From Hexactinellida sp. DTS-2022 (lineage: Eukaryota; Porifera; Hexactinellida): 64,000 nucleotides of DNA. The position numbers were made by a program, and so were the translations under genes. The notes under the pieces were generated by a model. That model searched no databases. It worked only from the letters and a program-made list of their open reading frames with translations, and was not told the DNA's origin. The stretch is taken from positions 4,516,501-4,580,500 of the forward strand of contig JAPNXP010000001.1 in assembly GCA_028753945.1 (NCBI GenBank). Reading direction: 5' to 3'. This document shows, in pieces, positions 11,247 through 23,071 of this stretch; the stretch's first letter is position 1, and every line of letters begins with the position of its first letter.

Positions 11247-14200
11247 TCAATCGAATTGTCCTTGAATGTTAAATTCTTCAGCTGTTTTATTTAGCACGGT
11301 TACTGGTAGAGGATCTGGCTTCGAAAGAAGATTGATTATCATAATTTCTAGGTATAAGACAGTAGGAATTAGCTTTATTAATGCTTCACACGAGTTAGAA
11401 GTCTGTTCACTGCTGTATACACATAAGTACTTAATGGTAGGATGTTTTGCCAATCCTTTAATTACTGAAAACACTCCTTCATCGAATAATTTAACAAAAT
11501 AGAATTCCAATCTAACTAAATTCTTAAGTTCTCGAATAGCAGTACACCATTCAGTTACGTCATCTAGTTGTTTGCTTATTTTTCTTAGTTCTATCAGCAC
11601 TAAGTTAACACAAGATCGTAAAGCAATGAGAAACCCATTCCAACTTTCTAAACCGGTATATTCCAAACCTTCTAAATTCAATACTCTCAAAGCGTTTTGG
11701 TTTTTATGAATCACTTGTATTAGATAGTCTGATACATTTCTGTTTTTTTCGCTATTACTTGAAATTTCTAGATATGAAATGCAAGTCATGTTAACAATGT
11801 GAGATAGGAGTGAGTAAGTATTCAAACTAATTTCTTGCAACTCGTCTAGTTTTGATATCGCATTCATTACCTGTTGGTAGTATTTATTAGGAATGTTATA
11901 TAAGTATAATCCTCTTAATAATGTGGCATTAAGAAGAGCGGGTAGAAGGATCTCGTATTCAGTTTCAAATTCAGAATATTCCTTTTCTAGATGCAAGTAT
12001 TGTAGAGCTGAAAGTTGATTACTAGCTAGTTGTTCAATAAATATATTTGAGTATTTGTTGAAGCTTAACTGCATACCACTCATATTAATATTATCAGTTG
12101 TAGAGAATAAATCAACAGCCGAAACATTTGTTAAATCACAACTGTATAGCTCAATACTGACCCTTGTTTCAATTCTTAACTTAATTTCTTCAAATAGATG
12201 TGTGTAAGCCAAAATTTCAGAGGAACTTTTGTAAAAAAACTCAATAGCCAAGTAACTGAGGTGAGAATTAGCAATACATTCCAGCAATGACATAAACTGA
12301 GTTAGATTGAAGGATAGAGTGTCAACATAAATAACTTGAATGTGATCAACAAGTTGTAGAGACTGTAGAAAACATATCCACTCATTAGGAGAAATAGTTC
12401 CTACTTCATTATTCAGATATATCGAGATAGAATTCTGTATAAATCGATTAAAACAGTTGGTAATCGATTTAGAATTTGTTTCAAAAATTATTGGAATTAA
12501 TTGGATATATTTATTAGTGAATTCATACGAACTTGTGTATTTGATTAATGAGTGTGGCGAAGTGGAAACTCTTGAATATTCGAGTTGGTAACAGAGAGGT
12601 AGATCTGAAACAGTATGAGGTGTCAACTTACGAACCAAAACTGTAAGAACAGCTGCAGATCTCTCAGTTAGCAAGCCACATAAGAACCTAACTACCATTC
12701 TAAATAAAAAGAAATGTTGATCCGAATGTGCTATATATCGTACACTCATACATTGATTTGTCCAACTAGTTGATTTCAGAAAGATAGCACTTGTGAATTC
12801 TTGCATGGTTAAGTGTGCAAATGCCCACACCTTTTTTACAACGCCTACAGACACCTTCATGTAATACTCGTGAGCTAGGCCCAAGCAGTGGCTCTCTATA
12901 TCTACATTGTTTATAATTAGAGGTATATTCTCTGTTGAGGTGAGTTCTCGCAGGTATACACCTAATAATGCTATTAAGCCGATAGAGTGGAGACAATTTT
13001 TCACACAAGGATGGAATAAATCAATTTTTGAGACAGCTGCCAACTTTTTAAATCCCATTCTAAACAGTTGTCGTCTAATTAGATAGCAAGTGAGCTCATC
13101 GTACAACTGTGTAAGTGTCTCGATGTTGACAGATTCATCTCTAAAGAGAGCTGCAAATAGTGATGCGTTGACGGGTATCAACGACAGCAGGCTCATCTCA
13201 TCATACCTCTGGAGTAGTCTCTTGCATTCAATCAGTCTGTGCTCATTTACAATTTGCTTCATGAAGTATAAGTCTCTATTTTCTGGCGAGAAGCCAAGTA
13301 CATGATAATAGCGATTTACTTTCAATTCGTATACTGAAGAAATGTCAGTCCATGCTCCTGGACGTGTTGTTAGTATAATGTTGGATCTGTGGAGAGCTTG
13401 TCTTGATAACAGCAAATATAGGAACGTTTTCCCGAATGGAACCTTTTTAGTAAACTCATCCAATCCATCGATAATCAATAGTAATCCCTCTCCATACGAT
13501 TTGGCCAGATGTGTAGCCATTTCTTTCGACCATTGCATAGCTGGCAATCCTAAACACAGCCATTCCTGAATTAATTCTGATGTGATTGGCCTCTCTTCTT
13601 CAATACGTGTATACTCTAATAAATGCCAATCGATGGTCCGACAAGGGATTGCTATGGTATATGAAATATTCGTCATTTCGTAGTTGCTGAATCTTAATGC
13701 AATCCGTTTTGACAAGAATGTTTTTCCACTACCGGGATTGCCAATAAGACACCAAATTTCTGGCTTATCTGAGCCGTAAAATTTGATTTCTTCTGTAAAA
13801 TCTACTGGTTGAATTTCAATTTCTCTATTTGCAATTTTTCTCAGGTACGCTATATCGTTGTATGTTGTTTCGTCATCCAAGTTAACTTCTCTAGGTTCTT
13901 CTTTCACTATTGTTAATTCAACATAGACTTGTTCTAAGCTGACTGATTCATCTTTACCTAACATTTGCTGAACTTGTTTGAATTGATTTTCAAGGTACGT
14001 TTTCAAACTTGTTTCCCATTGCGCTATTTCTATTGTTTGTGCAGCTAGTTCCCTCTTGATCTTAGCAACGAACTCATCCTCGGACATTCGAAGAAATATC
14101 CCAGTATATTCTTGCATTTTATACGCTAAATCAATTCTGTTTAGTACTCGTAATAAATTTTGGAGATTTTTCAAGTCTTTAGTAATTATATTCTTTTCAA

Positions 14201-14612
14201 GACAGAGGGTAATAATACTGTCAAAGTCTTCTCTAGCTTCCAAATTTCCCATTGACCCGAAAACAATTAACCACCATTCTTTCTTTGAAATTTCAGTCCT
14301 TAACATTGTTAGAAAAGTTTTCATTGATAATTCTTCTGTTTCTTTATTTTGTTCTGTAGGTACAGATACGCATAACCATGGCACCTTAATACCAATTGAT
14401 ATTAAATCATGCCGATTCAGAGTAATTAATGCTTGATAAAACGAGTATGGATTGAAGTTCGACCAATTTCGCATAGCAAACAAGAAGTCTACCCCATCTA
14501 TATCATTTTGACATATTCCTAGAGGTATTTGCATTAGAACTCTCAACTTACTTATGTCATATTTAGTTAATTCTCCGGCGAACTGTACAAGGCCAATTAA
14601 ACTTTGATCCAT
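11247..14612 (-). CDS. NLR-type receptor: tandem DED-like, NACHT, leucine-rich
   Basis: A single 1121-residue exon. Residues about 5-80 and 95-170 look like two death-effector-type six-helix domains (VDFLFAMRNWSNFNPYSFYQ with NRHDLI; MKTFLTMLRTEISKKEWW with NRIDLA). Residues 185-270 are a charged linker. The NACHT ATPase follows: Walker A GNPGSGKT at 291-298, Walker B LLLIIDGLDEF at 377-387, and the sensor LTTRPGAW at 414-421. The C-terminal third, after about 780, is leucine-rich with irregular repeats (for example LQYLHLEKEY, LRVLNLEGLEYTGLE, LVRLEFYFVKL). NLRs of this layout are cytosolic sensors that oligomerise after ligand release and recruit partners through the death-fold domain; a caspase or adaptor with DED is the expected partner. 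The DED assignment is by pattern and could be CARD or DEATH instead. All ATPase motifs are intact and no stop interrupts the frame, so it looks functional. No introns, unlike vertebrate NLRs. Confidence 0.85.
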   Translation of the reverse strand: MDQSLIGLVQFAGELTKYDISKLRVLMQIPLGICQNDIDGVDFLFAMRNWSNFNPYSFYQALITLNRHDLISIGIKVPWLCVSVPTEQNKETEELSMKTFLTMLRTEISKKEWWLIVFGSMGNLEAREDFDSIITLCLEKNIITKDLKNLQNLLRVLNRIDLAYKMQEYTGIFLRMSEDEFVAKIKRELAAQTIEIAQWETSLKTYLENQFKQVQQMLGKDESVSLEQVYVELTIVKEEPREVNLDDETTYNDIAYLRKIANREIEIQPVDFTEEIKFYGSDKPEIWCLIGNPGSGKTFLSKRIALRFSNYEMTNISYTIAIPCRTIDWHLLEYTRIEEERPITSELIQEWLCLGLPAMQWSKEMATHLAKSYGEGLLLIIDGLDEFTKKVPFGKTFLYLLLSRQALHRSNIILTTRPGAWTDISSVYELKVNRYYHVLGFSPENRDLYFMKQIVNEHRLIECKRLLQRYDEMSLLSLIPVNASLFAALFRDESVNIETLTQLYDELTCYLIRRQLFRMGFKKLAAVSKIDLFHPCVKNCLHSIGLIALLGVYLRELTSTENIPLIINNVDIESHCLGLAHEYYMKVSVGVVKKVWAFAHLTMQEFTSAIFLKSTSWTNQCMSVRYIAHSDQHFFLFRMVVRFLCGLLTERSAAVLTVLVRKLTPHTVSDLPLCYQLEYSRVSTSPHSLIKYTSSYEFTNKYIQLIPIIFETNSKSITNCFNRFIQNSISIYLNNEVGTISPNEWICFLQSLQLVDHIQVIYVDTLSFNLTQFMSLLECIANSHLSYLAIEFFYKSSSEILAYTHLFEEIKLRIETRVSIELYSCDLTNVSAVDLFSTTDNINMSGMQLSFNKYSNIFIEQLASNQLSALQYLHLEKEYSEFETEYEILLPALLNATLLRGLYLYNIPNKYYQQVMNAISKLDELQEISLNTYSLLSHIVNMTCISYLEISSNSEKNRNVSDYLIQVIHKNQNALRVLNLEGLEYTGLESWNGFLIALRSCVNLVLIELRKISKQLDDVTEWCTAIRELKNLVRLEFYFVKLFDEGVFSVIKGLAKHPTIKYLCVYSSEQTSNSCEALIKLIPTVLYLEIMIINLLSKPDPLPVTVLNKTAEEFNIQGQFD

Positions 14613-17600
14613 ATATGTGATATGTCCAAATCTATATGTGGAATAATTACTTAAGAAATGAAAATATTTTGAAAATTCTCATTATATATTTAAAAAATAA
14701 AGTTTATCTTCCTGATTTGTAGAAATACGGAAGGCCATGGGAATGGATTTTATTTTTTTATAATTTACTTCAAGCATTACTGTAAGTCAAACAATAAATA
14801 ATGCTATTAAATGGAATAAGACAAAAATTTATATTGTTAAAAGTAAAACTTAAAACTCGATTGTTGTACTTGTGTGTTTATTTGTCCGCATTGTATTAAA
14901 GAGCTACTGGGATATAAACTGGATATATATATTTGAGATAAAGACTAACGTCCAAATGTTAAACAAGTATGTTGATTTCGAATTTGGCATTTATAAATTT
15001 TTATATGAATATGTATTGTGTGGTTTACAAAAATGTGTAGGTAAGGCCAGGTAAATAAATTAATTGTTTATCATCCGGATTTTTTCAGAAAATACGGACG
15101 GCGGTAAGAATTTTAATTTTGGCATGAACCTATGGCATGTACATGGCCCCCCACTTCTTTTTTTGGGAAAACACCACTGCTATACAAGGTATTAAACAAC
15201 TGGTGTTGCAATATACTAAATTATATCGTTACTATGCTAACCTCTTAGGGACATTTCTAGGTGTATAAAATTGCTTTTGGCTACAATTTGAGTATTCATT
15301 AATTCAGTTTTGGTAACTTAGCATGATTATATTAAATGTTTATAATAGTGGGACATCATAACGGCCTTATTGCCGTGAATTGTTCAATTTTGATACAAGC
15401 ATGAAAATTGACACAAACATAGATAAATATATTATATAAATATATCGAAATGGAGGCATCACAAAATTTTAATATTTTCAAGATAGCGGCCAAAAATTGT
15501 CGGAAAAAGTGTAACAAAAGCCCGCTTTCGCGAATACTTGTTAAATGACCTCGTAGAGTGTTTATATGTGTCATTCGAATTGAAGATTCTTTGAAGGGTC
15601 CAAAAATTGTGTTCATAGTAACCGGAAATTCGCATTATCCGTGTTCGTACTAATGAGGTTCTTATCCAATCCCATACCCGAAAGATATAATGGGACGTAT
15701 GTATGGAGACACACACTACTCATTCTTAGACGGAGCTTCCGCCAATGTATCGGTGGAAATTGACGAGGCGGACAAGTACAATACTGTTTTTGCAACCACA
15801 AGAGGATTATATAAATTTAATCGCTTGTATTTTGGTATTATTAATAATGGATCAATGATCAACGGTTGATGCAAAATGGTTACAAGAGACACAGCAATTT
15901 GGTGAAATGGTTAATGAATAAGTGAATTAAAATTTAGAGCAAGCTCGAAATAAAGTGAAAATGTTCTATGATGTGGGTAGAGGATTCGAGAGTCGGAGCA
16001 GGAGAATGGATTCTGTTGTACAATCAATTAATCCCAGGCTGTTTACTGGGGAAATGTAAAATGTCGTAACCGGCCAAAAGTATTTGAACATAATATTATG
16101 AATTAATAGATTCAAGCTTCTAGCAGCATAATAATTAGTAGACACAGTCAACTCCGCTTAATAGAGCCACCGGTTAATCGGATTTCTCCGCTTAATCGGG
16201 TCAAAATTTCACAGGATTTATTGGACAGAATTACAGTTTGGCTTTCAATATTTTCGGTTAATCGGTTTCTCCGCTTAATCGGGTCAAAACAACCTGGTCA
16301 CGAGGTGGCTATAAAATTATATGTTAAGTATAATAAAATCGCAAAATATTTGAACTTAAATTTTTATGGAAGTGTTAAACTTATTAACTATATACGTAAT
16401 TAGCTAATTAAATATATAATTTCTGATTACAATTAGAATATACGAATTCTATTTCGTATTTGAATACTACTACATAGTCTAATTACTCTAGGTGCACAAT
16501 TTCTAATCATTACGATCATTTCCCACTGAGATACAGCCATATTCCCATTTGTGCCACAACAGGCACATGGCAGGAACACTTATGCCACTTCATGGATATA
16601 GTATAAAATTGACTTAAAATAACAACGTTATGAAGTTAGAACTATAGAAATATATTTAAAGTCATTTAGAGAAGTTTAAACAGCCGTCAACAAACTATTA
16701 AAAGCATATTGTGTCTGGAATATAATTCCTGTTGGGCAAATACTTATGGCCGGTAAGTGATGCTATCTAGGTGCATACTATTATACTATATCGGCCAAAT
16801 GATGCAATTTTAATGGGATTGGCAAGGCAATCTTTTTAACATTAAGAATTCAACTTTACAAAGTCGGGTTTTAAATTTAAAAGGTGTTGGTCGATATATA
16901 AACAAGCTCTATAGTAAATTAATGCAAATTGGTTAAACTCACAATAATTTAAGCTTCGAAGATTCAGATGATGAAGAAAAAAGTAATAGATCGATTTAGA
17001 TTAAATTAAGAAAATCTTAGCTAAATTATTTACATTGTATTCTTATACTGTAATGCATATCAACAGTGTTTGAGCATATTAAAATTTGTTAATCCAATAT
17101 CAAGTTGCATATAACTAAATCAACTGGCGTCCAATAATTTCCCGACTCGACCCTTTCACATTATCGATGTGGTGTCTCAAAAACTGGGACACGGACAATT
17201 GCTACGCGGAGACAAAATCGAATCAACCACAAGTCCATTGAAATACGAGTTAAACCAATTTTTAATTTGTTAAGTGTACTTTGTACATTTAATTAATAAA
17301 TATTGTATTCTCATATCATGCCGATGCTTAATATTTTAAAAGTTAAAATATATTATTCTGCCCGGTAGGGTAGTGATTTCATGTTATTCCTAGAAATATT
17401 ACTCTTACAAGCTATATTAATTAAATTCTATCAGTACTAAAGTTGTAGAGTAAGCTGTTTTAGAGACTAGTTTTAAGATAATTAAATTCCAATTGGACTA
17501 GTGTCTCTTCCAGCGAGTTAAGGTACCAGTCCCAGAGGGAGGTATCCGGGGAAATTTCCCCCTGATTTAGAGGTGTTACCCCGTCCGTCCTATGGGCCAT

Positions 17601-18128
17601 TACCTATTTATTGCCTCAGGGCCTGTCCAGCTGAGTTAATTGCATTCTTTAGTATGTAGAAAGTGTTTTCCATCCAATTGGAGGTTTGCTGTAGAAGTCC
17701 AGTTTATAGATTGAAAGTAAAGACCCCGGGCCCCGAGCTGGCCAGGTCCTGTGAACGCCTCTGCTTCCAACTTGTACAAAATGTAAAATAACAACGGTTA
17801 ACCTTGTTAAAAATTAAATTCAGTATACAGGAGTATTCTTGATAACAAAGAGATTCTCAGAAAGCAAACTCGGTTTACAAGTATTAAGACTCGATATACA
17901 CCATACTAATTCCTAAAAATTATCCCATTATGAATTACATACTATTCGAAAACAATTTGTAATATTCCTCTGTGAATAATTACAACTATACAGTATATAA
18001 ATGTTTCTTTGGGATAATTAGAAGCTGAAACAGTATTACAGTCAATTAAATTTCGGATATTAGGAATTGCATTAACAGTACATTTTTACAGCACTTAGCA
18101 ATTATCTGATGTCATCAAAATAATAAAG
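14613..18128. other. Intergenic stretch with repeat remnants, no gene seen
   Basis: Bases 14846-15060 are a family-2 Helitron-like fragment (AAAACTCGATTGTTG head). A stretch around 15600-15660 resembles TA-MITE ends (ATTATCCGTGTTCGTACTAATG). At 16147-16290 there are two copies of TCCGCTTAATCGGGTCAAAA with an ACAGTCAACTCCGC end, which is a pogo-like remnant. Short reading frames at 15356-15801 and 16221-16403 show no family signature or conserved composition. Confidence 0.5.
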
Positions 18129-19417
18129 ATGGACAATTCGTTGGATGAGAAAGGAATAGAGATACAGTTGGACAAGAAGAAAGGAAGATCACTAATCTCG
18201 TTGACTCGAAGGGTTCCGGGAGAAGTGATTATTCAAGAAAGAGCGATAGCTATGTGTGTTATTCCAGAATTTCAACATTCCACTTGTCACTCTTGTCTGC
18301 TTTCACCTCCCAACTTGTTAAGATGCTCTGCCTGTAAGAGAGCTAGGTACTGCAATAGAGAATGCCAGAAGAAAGATTGGAATGTCCATGTAGCTGAGTG
18401 CGAGGTCAGTTGCAACCTCGCTGGTGAAAAGCCTCTGCCTACACTACTCATGTTGCTGATGAGAATGTTAAAGATGAATGAAATAGTGCTAAAGAGTAGA
18501 GGACAATCAATGGCAGATGGATTCTGTACTGAGATACAGGTGGTGGGATCCCAAGAGAAATCAGCAGAAAACATTAAAGAGATGCTATCTCAATATGTAC
18601 AGCTAATTAGGGAGAAATCCAATGGAAAATTACAGGTTGAGCCTAAACTGGCTTATATGGCTTCACAGAAACTCTGCACAAACACCTACTCTGTCCTGAC
18701 AGAGGAGCTTGTACCAGTGGCAGCAGGAGTCTACTCACTAGCTTCTCTGCTTAACCACTCGTGCAGACCTAACTGTATCCAGCATTTCTCTGGGAACCAA
18801 ATAAACATACGAGCTTTAGAGAGTGTGGGGGTGGGAGAAGAGCTAACAGTTAGCTACATAGACATTGTACAAGGGTTGGGAGGGAGGAGGGAGGAGCTGA
18901 TGAAAGGGTATCTATTCAAATGCGAGTGCACGCAGTGTGTGGAGGAATACGACAGACCAGTAGAACTAGATAAATACAGCGAAATAATGCAGGGGATTAG
19001 AGAGTGTAGGAAACAGAATGAGTGGAGGAGAATTCTTGAGATAACTCAGCACATGTTTGACTCTAAGGCTAACACCCATGGATATGATAGTATTAGGATA
19101 ATGGAACAGAGAATGGACTCGCATATAGAGCTGAGAAACTGGGAAGAAGCAGTGACTGACAGCAAGACACTCTCCCAGATTTATGCAGAGATAGGCCTGC
19201 CAGCACACCACCCTCTTATAGTACTGAATATAGCGAAGCTAGCTAAGCTTCTCCTACAGCTGGGTTCCCTAGAGGAGGGAATGGAGTGCATAGAGAGAGA
19301 GGAATGAGGTCTGTTAGGATATGCTACGGAGAGGCTGGAGTCTTGTATCACAGACTCAGTGAGATGTACTCGGCTACAAGAATGGAATTGATACACAAAA
19401 CTAGTGCTATTAATTAA
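18129..19417 (+). CDS. SMYD-family SET/MYND lysine methyltransferase, 3' frameshift
   Basis: The frame from ATG gives 392 residues before a stop at 19305-19307. The SET-N segment is at 19-42 (GRSLISLTRRVPGEVI). A MYND zinc finger is at 53-91, with the full Cys/His set from CHSC through HVAEC. The SET core has SLLNHSCRPNC at 206-216 and LTVSYID at 239-245, and the post-SET cysteines are CECTQC at 265-270. SMYD enzymes transfer methyl from SAM to lysines of histones or cytosolic proteins. The C-terminal helical (TPR-like) region begins after about 285. The ORF ends early, right after an AGAGAGAG run at about 19290-19300; shifting by one AG unit opens a further 38 or so codons (with RICYGEAGVLYHRLSEMYSA) to TAA at 19415-19417. 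SMYD proteins normally run 430-490 residues, so the shift fits a slippage mutation or assembly error. Which SMYD paralogue is not settled. Confidence 0.88.
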
Positions 19418-19454
19418 ATGGTATATAATTACGAATTACTGCTTTAATTAAGTA

Positions 19455-19460
19455 AATAAA
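19455..19460 (+). terminator. Candidate poly(A) signal for SMYD gene
   Basis: AATAAA lies 38 bases after the downstream TAA of the SMYD gene, a usual distance for a short 3' UTR. Such hexamers are common in AT-rich DNA. Confidence 0.4.
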
Positions 19461-19645
19461 TGTATCTACTTGATTCAGACAATTAACCTATTCTAAATAT
19501 ATATAATTAAACACAGTAATAGTGACGAGTGTGAAGTTAGCAAAATATTCAAACGAGCAAACTTCAAATGCCAATTTGACCCACTTACAGATTCTTTATA
19601 TTAATACTTCCATTTCATTTCATTTGTCTTTATCAAACAATATAA

Positions 19646-20215
19646 CAGTGACAGTAGTCCCAATTAACGATTCTAACTTGTGATAATAGTCTCAATAAAC
19701 GATTCTAACTAGTGACAGTAGTCCCAATTAACGATTCTAACTAGTGACAGTAGTCTCAATAAACGATTCTAACTTGTGACAGTAGTCTCAATAAACGATT
19801 CTAACTAGTGACAGTAGTCTCAATAAACGATTCTAACTAGTGACAGTAGTCTCAACAAACGATTCTAACTTGTGACAATAGTCTCAACAAACGATTCTAA
19901 CTTGTGACAATAGTCTCAATAAACGATTCTAACTAGTGACAGTAGTCTCAATAAACGATTCTAACTTGTGACAGTAGTCTCAATAAACGATTCTAACTAG
20001 TGACAGTAGTCTCAATAAACGATTCTAACTTGTGACAGTAGTCTCAATAAACGATTCTAACTTGTGACAGTAGTCCCAATTAACGATTCTAACTTGTGAC
20101 AGTAGTCTCAATAAACGATTCTAACTTGTGACAGTAGTCCCAATTAACGATTCTAACTTGTGACAGTAGTCCCAATAAACGATTCTAACTAGTGACAGTT
20201 GATAAAATTCTAACT
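19646..20215 (+). repeat. Minisatellite, 32-bp unit, about 18 copies
   Basis: Tandem unit GTGACAGTAGTCTCAATAAA followed by CGATTCTAACT(T/A). Variants alternate between TAACTTGTG and TAACTAGTG at the junction, and between CTCAATAAACG, CCCAATTAACG and CTCAACAAACG. It sits between the SMYD gene and a Helitron-like 3' end. Confidence 0.93.
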
Positions 20216-20244
20216 TGTGACAACTTCAAAATTCTAACTAATGC

Positions 20245-20367
20245 AGGCACCTCTATTTTAGGCCTATTTACGTTTAGAATCATTGTTAGAAGTGTAGAAA
20301 CCACACGCCAAACGCGAAGCGGTTGGTGTGTGGTTGTGTTCTGTCGCGAAGCGACCTAGCAAGCGAA
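20245..20367 (+). mobile_element. Helitron 3' end (hairpin and CTAG)
   Basis: The sequence AGGCCTATTTACG leads into a hairpin (CCAAACGCGAAGCGGTTGG) and a tail GCAAGCGAAGCGCACTAG followed by T. The same tail ends the elements at 35482-35988 and 38482-38962. The minisatellite just upstream may be inside this element; a possible head (TCTAAATATATATAATTAAA) is at 19492. That upstream limit is a guess. Confidence 0.6.
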
Positions 20368-20439
20368 GCGCACTAGTAAATATTATATCTGAATGCAAAA
20401 TTCAAATGTTCAAATTTCACCAAATAATGGCTAATTAGT

Positions 20440-20695
20440 AATTACCTGTAGATACTGCCAGCACTTGTGGCGGGCTCACAAGATCGAAATCAAAAGTGAG
20501 CAAGGAATACATTACAAATTTATGGCAAAAAAAAATGTAATTACTATTTGTACGCCATTGGCAACCAATAGTGAAAGACAAGAGCCAATCTGTGTTGACA
20601 AGAGCAAGATACCAGATCAACCTGAAATTAACGATGACATTCATCAGTCGATACTTAGCGAAAAGAGCGTAGATTTAATGGAGGCAGAAACTTGA
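20440..20695 (+). other. Short open stretch, possible exon or remnant
   Basis: An open frame of about 80 codons (CRYCQHLWRAHKIEIKSEQG and onward) preceded by TTACCTGTAG, which could serve as an acceptor site. It is rich in Lys, Glu and Ile, with no family recognised. There is no ATG near the start of the open stretch. Downstream to 21350 the DNA is AT-rich with nothing recognisable. Confidence 0.2.
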
Positions 20696-21357
20696 AAGAT
20701 AATGGCATGGGTATTGGCCAGTCCCCATCTGTCGAAAAGGAAGAACATATAAGAAGCGAACAACAACAAGAATTGAGGTGTTAAGTGAGGACGAAAATGA
20801 AACTTATATTAAAGAAGAATTTGGGAAGTGGTTGAGAACTTGAGACAAACGAAGAACGTTAAAAAAAATACAAGCAAAAGCTACCTGTAAACTTTGAGAA
20901 AATTAGAATATGAAAATGTATTTATAAATCCAAATTAATATTTGAGAGATGTTTTCAAAATCCAAGGACAAACGACGTTCACAAAAAAATATTGGGTCAT
21001 GAAAATAGAAAAAGACGACTTAAAAAATTTCAATTAATATTATGGCGATAGTACATATGGAAAACAAAACATTCAACAGATTCATAATTTTCTACATTAG
21101 AATTTTACACATTAAACGCATTATAAACTATTACCAATTACAGACAGTCACATTATACTTTATCTTACTTCGTAATACTGTACATCTAATTTATGTGTTG
21201 GAAAAGTTTCAATTAATTAATTAGTAAGTTAAAAAAACATTTGAATTCATTTGACCTCTACATATTGATTTAATCAATCAGTGTCGCAGTAATTGATACA
21301 TGTACCTCGAACAGATTTGTTTCCCTCCAAAAGGATTTATAGCTTGCAAATATTATT

Positions 21358-22103
21358 TAATTAAGTTAACCATAGACTCCTTAAGTAAAGGACTGGAACG
21401 TCGCGATCTCGGGGGTTTAACTTGAGTCTGAGAGGCTCCAATTATAAAAATTGATAAAGCATTAAGTTTCCGGTCTCCAAATGTGATTTTTGGCATATAG
21501 GGGTAACTTTTGGCACCCGTCAACAATTTGAGGTTTTCACTCAAAATTTATCACACCTCGACAAGTTATGACGTCATTGTCACATTTCGAGAACCTGAAA
21601 AGTGGCAGAACCCAACCACACACCAACCGCTTCGAGGTTGGTGTGTGGTTTATACACTTCTACCATTGATTATAAAGCGTAAATAGGTCTAAATAGTCGA
21701 ATTTAAAAATGTGAAATTTTAGTGATTACGTCATCATGTGATAATGAGTAAGCATATTGGCAATCTGGTGTGACCAAAGTGTCCGCTTCATTAATGTGCA
21801 TGTTCTATTAAATTTTCAGATTTTTATCTCTTAGAGTGCGCGAATTATGTGCGATTAAGTGACTTTTCAGGGTTCTCGAAATGTGACAATGACGTCATAA
21901 CTTGTCGAGGTGTGAGAAATTTTGTGTGGAAACCTCAACTTGTTGGCGGGTGCCAAAAGTTACCCCTATATGCCAAAAATCACATTTGGAGACCGGAAAC
22001 TTAATGCTTTATCAATTTTTATAATTGGAGCCTCTCAGACTCAAGTTAAAACCCCCGAGATCGCGACGTTCCAGTCCTTTACTTAAGGAGTCTATGAAGT
22101 TAA
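21358..22103. mobile_element. Two Helitron copies as a 750-bp inverted repeat
   Basis: Bases about 21358-21594 are repeated as their complement at 21869-22103, nearly perfectly (for example GGCATATAGGGGTAACTTTT and its complement; ACTCCTTAAGTAAAGGACTG and its complement). The 270-base centre carries the family 3' hairpin ACCAACCGCTTCGAGGTTGG. The arms are the internal sequence of the Helitron family seen whole at 35482-35988. Apparent reading frames in the arms are identical shadows of each other. Confidence 0.85.
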
Positions 22104-22339
22104 CCCATCCGTGCACCGTATAAATTAAACCTAATCGCTCTAATTCTAAATACCTGTTCGTGTCCTTGTAATAGAGTGTTAATTGTGGATTAACCATTAG
22201 TCAATACTCAATGGAAAGGTCAATATAGGAGGTTTCGTCCCATTCCAGGGAGTCATCAGGAGGTTGAACCTCGACCTACAAGTCACAAAATGAGGTGCTC
22301 ATCGAAATGTGAAATCTCTTTGACCACTTGGTGACATTT

Positions 22340-22745
22340 TAACCGTTTCTTTAACAACTTCATCTCCCTTGAACATAATAAATCGCTAATACCAGTCGTC
22401 TCCATCTAAGCACTTCGTGTCCCATTAACCGTCTCGTGTCCCTTTAACCGGTTCGTGTCCATTTACACATTTCATTTACATTTACCCGATCGTATCCCTT
22501 TAACTCTTCATGTCCTGTTAACCATATCCTGCACCATTGGCAGCCTCGTGTCCCTTTAACCGTAGCGTGTCTTTAACAGTTTCGTCTCCCTTGAACATAG
22601 TCAAATCACTAATACCAGTCGTCTCCATTAAAGCACTTCGTGTCCCTTTAACCATATCGTGTACATTTAACCGCATCGTGTCCCTTTAAAGTATACATTT
22701 CCCTTCATCCTTTCATGTCCCTTTAACCGATTCGTGTCCCTTTAA
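22340..22745 (+). repeat. Degenerate tandem repeat, TCGTGTCCCTTTAACCG unit
   Basis: Roughly 17-base variants of TCGTGTCCCTTTAACCG run in tandem. A longer unit containing AATACCAGTCGTCTCCAT occurs at about 22391 and 22610, showing a higher-order period near 220 bases. Nothing coding is seen. Confidence 0.75.
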
Positions 22746-23071
22746 TTAACCTATTTCTTCTTCATTCATTTATTCTCGCATTTATTTGCTTACTTAATTG
22801 CATCTTTTTGGTTGAACTTAATTGAACTACTTTTTTCTTTTATCTCCTGTTCATTTTTCATTTATTTTTGCTTGTACTATTTTAAATTGATCATTTCACT
22901 ACGTATTTCTAAATCTCGTGTCCGTTTACCCGCAGTTGTCGTGGTTTGCGAATATAAGCAAATACGTGTTCTAGTTCATAGAAGGATTGTGTAGTTTTCT
23001 CATTTTCAATTTTCAATTCGTTGAATATTTCTTATAATTAATCTGAAATAAGTCTTGCTCTCTTCCAACTA

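Noticed and set aside
19646-20215. Regular repeats resembling a CRISPR array
   Set aside because: The repeats are head-to-tail without spacers, in animal DNA with no cas genes; it is a minisatellite.
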